Shown: positions 1 through 5,879 of the stretch, piece by piece | How the letters are laid out: the number at the start of each line of letters is the position of its first letter | How positions within the stretch are numbered: the stretch's first letter is position 1 | NCBI GenBank assembly: GCA_963582805.1 | Contig: CAUZTZ010000225.1 | Span: 1 to 7,236, forward strand | Length of the DNA: 7,236 bases | Source of the DNA: GCA-2687515 sp963582805 | Lineage (GTDB): Bacteria > Pseudomonadota > Alphaproteobacteria > Rhodospirillales > UBA2165 | Direction: 5' to 3' | The notes under the pieces: generated by a model | What the model saw: only the letters and a program-made list of their open reading frames with translations | Told to the model about the DNA's origin: nothing | Databases searched by the model: none | Program-made: the position numbers and the translations under genes

Positions 1-1
1 G

Positions 2-109
2 GCTGAATTGAACAAGGTGGCACGCCAGCTAAACGAACGGCCACGCAAAACGCTGGAGTTTGAAACGCCGGCAGAGAGATTTAACGCATGTGTTGCGTCG
101 ACCGGTTGA
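2..109 (+). CDS. IS30-family transposase, C-terminal fragment
   Basis: Only the last 35 residues are in the window, read in the frame starting at base 2 and ending at TGA 107-109. The peptide contains ELNKVARQLNERPRKTL followed by a TPAERF motif. This LNxRPRKTLxFxTPAERF pattern closes the DDE integrase core of IS30-family transposases, which cut and join the element ends. The catalytic DDE residues lie upstream, outside the window. The stop codon falls inside the probable right inverted repeat. Family assignment is confident from the motif; whether the full gene is intact cannot be judged. Confidence 0.88.
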   Translation, partial: AELNKVARQLNERPRKTLEFETPAERFNACVASTG

Positions 110-115
110 GGCGGC
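90..115 (+). repeat. Probable right terminal inverted repeat of the IS30-family element
   Basis: The segment beginning GTGTTGCGTCGACCGGTTGA overlaps the transposase stop codon and resembles the inward-facing half of IS30-family terminal repeats (TGTTGCG, then GACC, then TTGA). The match is to remembered family sequence, and the partner repeat is out of the window. The outer limit at about 115 is approximate. Confidence 0.5.
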
Positions 116-165
116 CCAGCGAAAGCGAGATGACGGCCTTCGCCGATTGGGTCAACAACCTTTAA
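112..165 (+). pseudogene. Possible 3' remnant of a gene interrupted by the IS30-family element
   Basis: Immediately after the presumed IS end an open frame reads RPSESEMTAFADWVNNL and stops at TAA 163-165. Its codons are GC-rich at third positions (GCC TTC GCC GAT TGG GTC AAC AAC), like real genes here. The stop overlaps the stop of the convergent cupin gene (162-164), a tight tail-to-tail layout like the 3926/3933 junction further on. I infer the last ~17 codons of a host gene cut by the insertion. No family is recognisable from so few residues, and chance is a real alternative. An in-frame ATG at 130 has no obvious ribosome binding site. Confidence 0.3.
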
Positions 166-647
166 TCCCGGTATTCGAGCCCCAGGGTTTTGCCGCCAAT
201 GGCGGCCGGCTTGGCGTCGGTCATGGAAAACACCATGCGCGCCCAGTCCTCGCCAACATTGATCCAGGCATGCATGGTGCCCCGCTGGACAACCACATTG
301 CCGGGCTCCAGGCGCACCCTTTCGCCGCCATCCAGCTCCATCTCCACTTGGCCGATAAGAACAATGCCGTAATCGATGGATTGCGTCCGGTGCAAGGGCG
401 AGCGCGCGCCCGGCGGCATATCGACAAAACGCAGGACCGTGCCGCCCTCGGAGACCAGCCCGGTCTCGCGCGCCGCACCGTCGAAGTCGTCGTTGTTGTC
501 GGCGGGGCTGATATTGGTGGTCCAGACCTTGGTGAAGAGCGCCGCGCCATCGCGAATAGATTCCGGCTCCATAACCGCGTCGATCTTGACCACGGCTTCG
601 CCCTGATCGTTGTGGCCGGTGACGATACGGCGGATTTTGTCCGGCAT
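162..647 (-). CDS. Small single-domain cupin protein
   Basis: A 161-residue protein with one cupin beta-barrel, probably cytosolic and metal-binding. Motif 1 runs from G80 to G99 (PPGARSPLHRTQSIDYG); the usual HxH...E pattern appears as H86-x-T88 with D92 in place of Glu. Motif 2 is G116 to N130 (PGNVVVQRGTMHAWIN) with H126 as the clear ligand. This HRTxSxDYG type occurs in many small cupins near oxygenase and catabolic genes; the reaction is generally unknown. I chose the ATG at 647 over the one at 686: it lies 5 bp past the Rieske gene stop (TAG 653-655), follows a GGAG/AGGGG Shine-Dalgarno-like stretch, and MPDKIRRIVTGH is a typical family start, while the longer form adds 13 Gly/Ala-rich residues overlapping the Rieske gene. 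It is almost certainly co-transcribed with the Rieske gene. It could be an enzyme, a sugar- or acid-binding accessory protein or a sensor. Confidence 0.9.
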   Translation of the reverse strand: MPDKIRRIVTGHNDQGEAVVKIDAVMEPESIRDGAALFTKVWTTNISPADNNDDFDGAARETGLVSEGGTVLRFVDMPPGARSPLHRTQSIDYGIVLIGQVEMELDGGERVRLEPGNVVVQRGTMHAWINVGEDWARMVFSMTDAKPAAIGGKTLGLEYRD

Positions 648-652
648 CGCCC

Positions 653-1972
653 CTACTCCGCCGCCTGCGGCATGACCGCTTCCCAAGGATGCGACGCGAC
701 GCGTTCGTTATAAGCGTCCAGCCAATCCTGAGCGTCATCGGCGCTGAAGTGGCCGCCGCGCACCCGGTCATAGAGGGTGTGATCGGCGGCGCTTTTGGGA
801 ACGGCACCGGTTTTTTCGAGATCGTGCGCGGCACGGATCAACATGCGCCGCACGGTGGTGATCATCTGGTCCGATGGCGCCAAATGTTCGAGCGAGCGGT
901 CGAGGATGGCGCCCATGCTTTCCTGAACGGCCTGATCCTGCATCTGGACGCCTTCGATGCCGGTGAAGCTTTTGGTGCGCTGCACGTCCCGGTCGATGCC
1001 GAAATCATTGTCCCTGTTCAGCTTCAGCCGCCAGCGCCCCAGCCAATCGGTGCTGTTGGGTAGATATGGATAGTTCTGGGTGCCGCCGACAACGCCCCGG
1101 GCGGCGGCGGTGGCGCCATTCACATAAGCGCCATCCTTGACCAGAGAGACAATCATCAGGTTTTCATCGTCGATGGGAACATAGGCCCGGGTGAGCACGT
1201 TGGTTTCGATGGTATTGATCGGCGGCATGGTCCAGAACGGAAACAGGAAATGTCCGAAGCGATAATAAATCTCGCCGGAATCGCCGGGCCGATAGCCCGC
1301 ATACATGTAGCCGTAATCGGTTTCCTGAAGTTTGTATTCGGGCGCCCGGTTGGCCACCACGTGGCGCTGGTAATCGTCATCGCCGAACACCTCGGTGCCG
1401 ACGCTGCCGAAATGCATGATGCCCACATGGGACGTGTCCAGCTCCCCCTCGACGCCTTGCAGCCAATTGCATTCGCGCATTGTGAAACGGATTTCCAGTT
1501 GCTCTTCCGGCACCAGGGTGGATTCCACCATGGGCAATTCCGGAATGTTTTTTTGGTCGCCCATAAATACCCAGACAACGCCATTGCGCTCCGCAGTCTT
1601 GTAGGCCTTGGCCTTGGCTTTGACTTTATGTTTGAAATCCTGGTGGGTTGGCACGTTGGCCTGGTCCAGACAATTTCCGTCCACATCATACTTCCAGCCG
1701 TGATAGACGCAGCGGATGCCGTTCTCTTCGTTGCGGCCAAAGAATAATGACGCGCACCGGTGCGGACAGCGGTGATCCATGATGCCGACGGACCCCGAGG
1801 AATCCCGAAAGGCGATCAGCTTTTCGCCGAGCAATTTCAAGCGCATGGGATCGCCGTCGGGCCTCAACTCATCGGACTTGGCGGCCGGAATCCAATATTG
1901 GCGCATCAGTTCGCCCATGGTTGTGCCGGCATCGGTCCGGGTCAGAATTTCGTTTTCGGCTTTGGTGGTCAT
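653..1972 (-). CDS. Rieske non-heme-iron oxygenase, alpha subunit (phthalate dioxygenase-like)
   Basis: A 439-residue terminal oxygenase of the ring-hydroxylating family, which uses O2 and electrons from a separate reductase to hydroxylate or demethylate aromatic and related substrates. The N-terminal Rieske domain has C69-x-H71 and C88-x2-H91 for the 2Fe-2S cluster. The C-terminal domain shows NWLQGVEGELDTSHVGIMH (169-187), giving the bridging D179 and iron ligands H182 and H187. D346 in QMQDQAVQESMG fits the third iron ligand. The later RSLEHLAPSDQ stretch is typical of the phthalate 4,5-dioxygenase-like branch, and the length is normal. The ATG at 1972 gives the family's usual start (ENEILTRTDAGTTMGELMRQYW), with GGGGAAG about 8 bases upstream. 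It is first in an operon with the cupin, driven from the divergent region. No ferredoxin or reductase gene is in the window. All catalytic residues seem present; the substrate is unknown. Confidence 0.95.
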   Translation of the reverse strand: MTTKAENEILTRTDAGTTMGELMRQYWIPAAKSDELRPDGDPMRLKLLGEKLIAFRDSSGSVGIMDHRCPHRCASLFFGRNEENGIRCVYHGWKYDVDGNCLDQANVPTHQDFKHKVKAKAKAYKTAERNGVVWVFMGDQKNIPELPMVESTLVPEEQLEIRFTMRECNWLQGVEGELDTSHVGIMHFGSVGTEVFGDDDYQRHVVANRAPEYKLQETDYGYMYAGYRPGDSGEIYYRFGHFLFPFWTMPPINTIETNVLTRAYVPIDDENLMIVSLVKDGAYVNGATAAARGVVGGTQNYPYLPNSTDWLGRWRLKLNRDNDFGIDRDVQRTKSFTGIEGVQMQDQAVQESMGAILDRSLEHLAPSDQMITTVRRMLIRAAHDLEKTGAVPKSAADHTLYDRVRGGHFSADDAQDWLDAYNERVASHPWEAVMPQAAE

Positions 1973-2012
1973 TGGCGTGCTTCCCCACTTTGGTCTTCGG
2001 CGGCGTCGGCAA

Positions 2013-2040
2013 ATCCTAGCACGGGCCGGGCGGATTTGAA
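2013..2040 (-). promoter_or_regulatory. Candidate sigma70-like promoter for the Rieske-cupin operon
   Basis: Read on the minus strand, TTCAAA (complement of 2035-2040) and TAGGAT (complement of 2013-2018) are separated by 16 bp, each matching the -35 and -10 consensus at about 4 of 6 positions. Transcription would begin near 2006, leaving a leader of roughly 33 nt with the Shine-Dalgarno. The -35 box overlaps that of the plus-strand promoter, so the two could compete or share an operator. Prediction from sequence only. Confidence 0.4.
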
Positions 2041-2064
2041 ATCGCCGCTCCCAGGAACTAGAAT
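2036..2064 (+). promoter_or_regulatory. Candidate sigma70-like promoter for the CmcJ-like/SDR operon
   Basis: TTGAAA (2036-2041) and TAGAAT (2059-2064) match the -35 and -10 consensus at 5 of 6 positions each, with the optimal 17-bp spacer. A start near 2071 would leave a ~25-nt leader carrying GGAAA before the ATG at 2096. This is the best promoter match seen in the window. It overlaps the divergent minus-strand -35. Confidence 0.6.
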
Positions 2065-2095
2065 TAAGCCCCGGAACTCAAAATCGGAAACCGTC

Positions 2096-2932
2096 ATGAG
2101 CGAAACAGCCCTCGGAAGCGACCAGCTCTCCTATGTGGAAGCGGACCTTAAATTTATCGTCGATGATGGCGAAACGCCGGTTATGTATGTGGATTGGCCG
2201 GAAGAAGCGCACAAGGCGCACCCGCCCATCTACGAGGCGCATCCCTGCCGCATCGCCGACGGGCGCCCCATGGCCGCTGATTTCACGCTGCCGGACTTCG
2301 GGTTTACGTTCCTTAACCAGCCGTCCAAGGTCAAGGACTTCTATGACACCGACGAGATCAAAAATGTCTATGACGCCGAGGTCGCGGCCCTGATCAAAAG
2401 CCAGATGGGCGCCCGCGACGTGGTTGTCTTCGACCACACATTCCGCACCGCCGATGACGCCATCCAGGCCGAGAACAACACGCGCGCGCCGGTCAAGGCG
2501 GCGCACAATGATTATACGTCCCGCTCAGCGCGCCAGCGGGTGCAGGACATCATGCCCGCCGGTGAGGCCGAGGCATTGCTCGAGAAGCGCTTCGCCATTG
2601 TACAAACCTGGCGGCCGATCAATCATCCGGTGGTCTCGGAGCCCTTCGCCCTTTGCGACGGCCGCACCATTCCTGCCAGCGGCTTTGTCGCTCTGGAGCG
2701 GCGTTACCAGAACCGGACGGCGGAGACCTACCACTTGTGCTATTCCGAAGGCCTCGAATGGTACTATTTCCCGGAAATGGCGCCCGAAGAAGTGCTGGTG
2801 TTCAAGGTTTTCGATTCAGACACATCGAAGGGCGTGCCGTTCACCGCCCACACCGCCTTCGATGATCCCACCACGGCGGCGGATGCGCGCGCCAGAGAAA
2901 GCGTCGAAAGCCGGGCACTGGTATTTTTCTAA
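2096..2932 (+). CDS. CmcJ/NvfI-family oxygenase-like protein
   Basis: A 278-residue soluble protein with the signature blocks of the CmcJ/NvfI family: HNDYT (137-141), a TWRPI block (171-175), a PFALCD block (183-188), a VFKVFDSD block (235-242), AHTAFDDP (251-258) and a closing RESVESRALVFF. Family members include CmcJ, the partner of CmcI in cephamycin C 7-alpha-methoxylation, and fungal NvfI, an Fe(II)/2-oxoglutarate oxygenase. By analogy H137, D139 and H252 are candidate iron ligands, with R267 or R273 possibly binding cosubstrate; that residue mapping is inference. I chose the ATG at 2096: GGAAA lies 6 bases upstream, and a strong promoter ends at 2064. The open frame extending upstream to 1760 runs antisense to the Rieske gene and across that promoter, so it is not coding. 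It is co-directional with the SDR 43 bp downstream, probably one operon. The substrate is unknown. Confidence 0.88.
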   Translation: MSETALGSDQLSYVEADLKFIVDDGETPVMYVDWPEEAHKAHPPIYEAHPCRIADGRPMAADFTLPDFGFTFLNQPSKVKDFYDTDEIKNVYDAEVAALIKSQMGARDVVVFDHTFRTADDAIQAENNTRAPVKAAHNDYTSRSARQRVQDIMPAGEAEALLEKRFAIVQTWRPINHPVVSEPFALCDGRTIPASGFVALERRYQNRTAETYHLCYSEGLEWYYFPEMAPEEVLVFKVFDSDTSKGVPFTAHTAFDDPTTAADARARESVESRALVFF

Positions 2933-2975
2933 ATCGGCCAATTCGGCAATACCCAATTATAAGAAGGAAACCGGC

Positions 2976-3926
2976 ATGCAAATGATCACCGGCGGCATGG
3001 GATTTATCGGGCTGCACACGGCAAAAGCGTTTCTGGACGCCGGCGAAGACGTGGTAATCACCCGCTATCGGTCCAACCGCATCCCCAGCTATCTGGAGCC
3101 GGAGCTGGATAAGCGCCTGTTCGTCGAGCCGGTGGATTTGGCCAACCCGTTAGAGGTCATCGATGCGGCGCGCAAATATAATGTCGATGGCATCGTCCAT
3201 CTGGCGGCGCCGCCTTTTACCGGCTGGTCGCCGGCGGAAGATTACCGGGTCAATATGAACGCCCTCATTAACGTGCTGGAAACCGGCCGTATTCTGGAGA
3301 TGAAGCGGGTTGCCATCGGCTCATCCGGCACCATCTATTCCGGCATCCAGGAAGGCCCATTTTTGGAAACCATGAATTTGCCCATCCATTCGCCCATGGG
3401 CTCGACCCCGGCGACCAAGAAATCCTACGAGATCATGGGCTATCTCTATGCGGATCAGACCGGCCTTGATGTTGTCTTTTTGCGCTTCAACGGCGTTTGG
3501 GGCGCCGGCTATCAGAGCATGGTCAACCTTCCGAGCCGCATGGTGCATGCGGCCCACCAAGGCGTCCCCGGCCCGCTCCCCGGCCGCCGCCCGGACCCGA
3601 AAGAAGACGACGAGGTGCCGTCGGCTTACGTCAAGGACTGCGCCCGGGCCGCCCAAATTCTGCAAATGGCGCCGAAATTGGAGCACCGTTCCTACAACAT
3701 CGCCGGCGGCGTTCGCCAGACCGCCGGTGATTTCGCCGCCGCTGTGCGCGCTGCTTCGAATAATGCCGAGATCACCCTCGAGCCGGGCGCAACCGCTGGC
3801 GCCCGCACCAACGCGTATTTGGATATCTCCCGCATTCGCGATGAGTTCGGCTTCGAGCCGGCTTATTCGGTTGAAGAAGGCGTCGCCGATTATTTCGCCT
3901 GGCTCGGCGCCGGCAACGATCGTTAA
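2976..3926 (+). CDS. NAD(P)-dependent epimerase/dehydratase-like extended SDR
   Basis: A 316-residue Rossmann-fold protein of the extended short-chain dehydrogenase family. The nucleotide-binding motif is TGGMGFIG at residues 5-12, DGIVHLAAPP (71-80) is the NAG-like segment, and IGSSGTIYSG (114-123) is the Ser-containing catalytic strand. Where the family has YxxxK, the sequence reads GSTPATKKSYE, so the aligned position is T144 with K148: the general-acid tyrosine appears to be missing. The end of the second strand reads VVITRYRSNR, lacking the acidic residue typical of NAD-specific members, so NADP or weak specificity is possible. The ATG at 2976 follows an AAGAAGGAAA Shine-Dalgarno stretch; the open frame further upstream overlaps the CmcJ-like gene and is a shadow. 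It follows that gene by 43 bp, presumably in one transcript. It may process a sugar-like or hydroxy-acid intermediate, or have altered chemistry. Confidence 0.9.
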   Translation: MQMITGGMGFIGLHTAKAFLDAGEDVVITRYRSNRIPSYLEPELDKRLFVEPVDLANPLEVIDAARKYNVDGIVHLAAPPFTGWSPAEDYRVNMNALINVLETGRILEMKRVAIGSSGTIYSGIQEGPFLETMNLPIHSPMGSTPATKKSYEIMGYLYADQTGLDVVFLRFNGVWGAGYQSMVNLPSRMVHAAHQGVPGPLPGRRPDPKEDDEVPSAYVKDCARAAQILQMAPKLEHRSYNIAGGVRQTAGDFAAAVRAASNNAEITLEPGATAGARTNAYLDISRIRDEFGFEPAYSVEEGVADYFAWLGAGNDR

Positions 3927-3932
3927 GCGCAA

Positions 3933-5852
3933 TTATTCTCCGCCGGGAGCTTCCGCCGGGTCCAGTGTCAGCGCCTTGTCTCGGGAGCGGAGGTAAAACA
4001 GGAGCGCCAGTCCGGCCACTGAGACGCCCACCACCCAGAGGGATTCGGTGCCCAGCCAGATGGTCGCCGAGCCGATCAGCAAGGCGCCGGCAAGCAGCAA
4101 GCTGGCCCAAACTAGGCCAAGCAGCGACGATGCGCTGAAATCCTGCAGCGCCCGGGCCAGCATCCACGCCGCCACCGCCGCCGAAAATATGGCCAGCATA
4201 ATGGCCGTCGGCGTTCCGATAAAGATCAGCGCCGGGTTATAGACCCAGAGGAACGGCAACAGATAGGCTGCCGCCGCCAGTTGAACGCCCACCAGTCCGG
4301 TAATCCACATGTTGGACCCGGCAAGGCCGGCGGCCACGTAAGAGGCTACCGCCACCGGCGGCGTCAGCATGGAAAGCAGGCCGAAGTAAAACAGGAACAA
4401 ATGCGCCGCCATCGGCTCCACACCCATTTTCGAGAGCGCCGGCGCCAATACGATGGACAAGAGGATATAAACCGCCGCCGTGGGCATGCCCATGCCGAGG
4501 ATGATCGAAATGATGGCGGTCAGGATCAGCATCACCAGCAGCCCGGCGCTTGATCCCACATCGGCCAATACCAGGGCCAATTGAAAGCCGAGGCCGGTGG
4601 AATTCATCACCCCGATAACGATACCGGCGCCGCCGCCGATCATCACCAGGGCCAGCAAATTCTCGCCGCTGCCGAAGATGAAGTCGGCGATTTCTTTTCG
4701 CGATATCAGCCTTCGTTCTTTGATGAAGTTGATGGCCATGAACATGATCAGCAACACGCCGATGCCGCGCATCGCCGCAGACGCCGGATTGAAACCCAGC
4801 CAAAAAAGGTAATATAAAAGCACCGCGATGGGGATCAGATAGATCCAGCCGGTCAACAGCACGCGAAGCGCGTTCGGCAATTCTTCTTTGGGCAGACCCT
4901 TGAGGCCGAAGCGCGCCGAGACCGCGTCCACCTGCAGGAACAACACCACGTAATAAAGAAACGCCGGCACCGATGCCGCGATCACCACGTCCACATAGGC
5001 AACTTCCAAAAACTCGGCGATCAGGAAGGCCGTCGCGCCCATGACCGGCGGCGCAATCTGGCCGCCGTTGGAGGCCACCGCCTCGATAGCGGCGGCGTAA
5101 TGGGCCTTGAAACCGGTGCGCTTCATCAGCGGGATGGTGACAATGCCGGTGGACATGATGTTGCCGACGGTGGAGCCCGACACCATGCCGAAGGCGCTTG
5201 AGGCCACCACGGCGACCTTGGCCGGCCCGCCCTGGCGGTGGCCCATCCAGCCGAGGGCCAGATCGGTGAAGAAGAGGGTTGCGCCGCTCACCTCCATCAA
5301 TTTGCCGAGGATCACGAACGCCAGGACAATGGAGCAAACGACGCGCAAGACCAGGCCCGGCACGCCGTTGCTGTCGGCATAGTTATAAAGAATGGTCTTG
5401 GTGACCGAATGATGCTCGGCCTCGAAGACGCCGGGCAAATAGTGGCCAAAAAAGGCATAGGCGATGACCAGCCAGACCAGGATGGTGATCGGCACGCCCG
5501 ACGCTTTGCGCATGGCCTCCATCATCAAAACGATGGCGAAGACACCCGGCACCCATTTGTCGGGCGTCCGGTCGGCCATGCCGACGATCCAGGCTTCGTA
5601 GTGGAGCGCCGACCACATCCAAGCGAAGATGGCGATCAGGCCGAGCAGTATTTCCAGCAGCCCGGCCTTTTCGCCATAAGGATATTTGAGAAAGGAAGCG
5701 GCGGCGGCAACACCCAGAATGGTGGTCACCGCCTCCTCGCCGACGACGGCGATACCGAGATAGGTTTGCGGGACGTCGAGAATCCACAACACACCCAATA
5801 TCGGAATCAGACCAAGATACAGCTTGGTCAGCTTATCGATTGCACCGTCCAC
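3933..5852 (-). CDS. TRAP transporter permease, fused small and large subunits (DctQM type, TAXI-associated)
   Basis: A 639-residue, very hydrophobic inner-membrane protein: the fused 4TM/12TM permease of TRAP secondary transporters, which use an ion gradient and a periplasmic binding protein to import organic acids or similar solutes. The first ~140 residues form the DctQ-like part. The DctM-like part has GMVSGSTVGNIMSTG (222-236), SNGGQIAPPVMGATAF (261-276), GMGMPTAAVYILL (453-465) and HLFLFYFGLLSMLTPPVAVASY (starting at 484), all hallmark segments of fused TRAP permeases. Extra helices follow to about residue 620. The start is GTG at 5852, with an AAGGGCG-like site 9-11 bases upstream; there is no ATG codon until residue 92, which would remove the N-terminal helices. 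It lies 27 bp after the TAXI gene in one operon. Its stop is 6 bp from the convergent SDR stop. The substrate cannot be read from the sequence. Confidence 0.95.
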   Translation of the reverse strand: MDGAIDKLTKLYLGLIPILGVLWILDVPQTYLGIAVVGEEAVTTILGVAAAASFLKYPYGEKAGLLEILLGLIAIFAWMWSALHYEAWIVGMADRTPDKWVPGVFAIVLMMEAMRKASGVPITILVWLVIAYAFFGHYLPGVFEAEHHSVTKTILYNYADSNGVPGLVLRVVCSIVLAFVILGKLMEVSGATLFFTDLALGWMGHRQGGPAKVAVVASSAFGMVSGSTVGNIMSTGIVTIPLMKRTGFKAHYAAAIEAVASNGGQIAPPVMGATAFLIAEFLEVAYVDVVIAASVPAFLYYVVLFLQVDAVSARFGLKGLPKEELPNALRVLLTGWIYLIPIAVLLYYLFWLGFNPASAAMRGIGVLLIMFMAINFIKERRLISRKEIADFIFGSGENLLALVMIGGGAGIVIGVMNSTGLGFQLALVLADVGSSAGLLVMLILTAIISIILGMGMPTAAVYILLSIVLAPALSKMGVEPMAAHLFLFYFGLLSMLTPPVAVASYVAAGLAGSNMWITGLVGVQLAAAAYLLPFLWVYNPALIFIGTPTAIMLAIFSAAVAAWMLARALQDFSASSLLGLVWASLLLAGALLIGSATIWLGTESLWVVGVSVAGLALLFYLRSRDKALTLDPAEAPGGE

Positions 5853-5879
5853 GGCAGTTTGCGCCCTTATGTGCGCAGC

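Larger units (their letters stand above)
1..115 (+). mobile_element. Right end of an IS30-family insertion sequence (partial)
   Basis: The first ~115 bases are the 3' end of an IS30-family element that continues off the left edge. Support comes from the transposase C-terminus (stop at 107-109) and from an overlapping sequence, about 90-115, that resembles an IS30 terminal inverted repeat (TGTTGCGTCGACCGGTTGAG, compare the IS30 end type TGTTGCGTTGACC..TTGA, recalled from the family). The left end is outside the window, so neither the matching repeat nor the short target duplication can be checked. The exact outer boundary is uncertain by a few bases. The element may be intact or a fragment. 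Confidence 0.75.

Noticed and set aside
60..713. Plus-strand open frame of 217 codons at the left end
   Set aside because: It runs antisense across the whole cupin gene and crosses the IS end. Its protein is Arg/His/Pro-rich with no family motif. It is a GC-driven shadow.
1760..2095. In-frame upstream extension of the CmcJ-like protein
   Set aside because: It is antisense to the Rieske 5' end and covers the divergent promoter region. The family homology begins after the ATG at 2096, which has its own ribosome site.
2424..2975. In-frame upstream extension of the SDR
   Set aside because: It overlaps the CmcJ-like gene in another frame and is Arg/Pro-rich. The Rossmann motif lies at residues 5-12 of the short form, as expected for the family.
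3907..3930. Possible bidirectional terminator at the convergent junction
   Set aside because: The AACGATCGTT palindrome leaves only a 3-bp stem if a loop is allowed, and there is no T-run on either side.
4237..5337. 366-codon minus-strand frame inside the permease gene
   Set aside because: It is an out-of-frame shadow, Arg/Gly/His-rich, whereas the other frame encodes the hallmark TRAP permease motifs.
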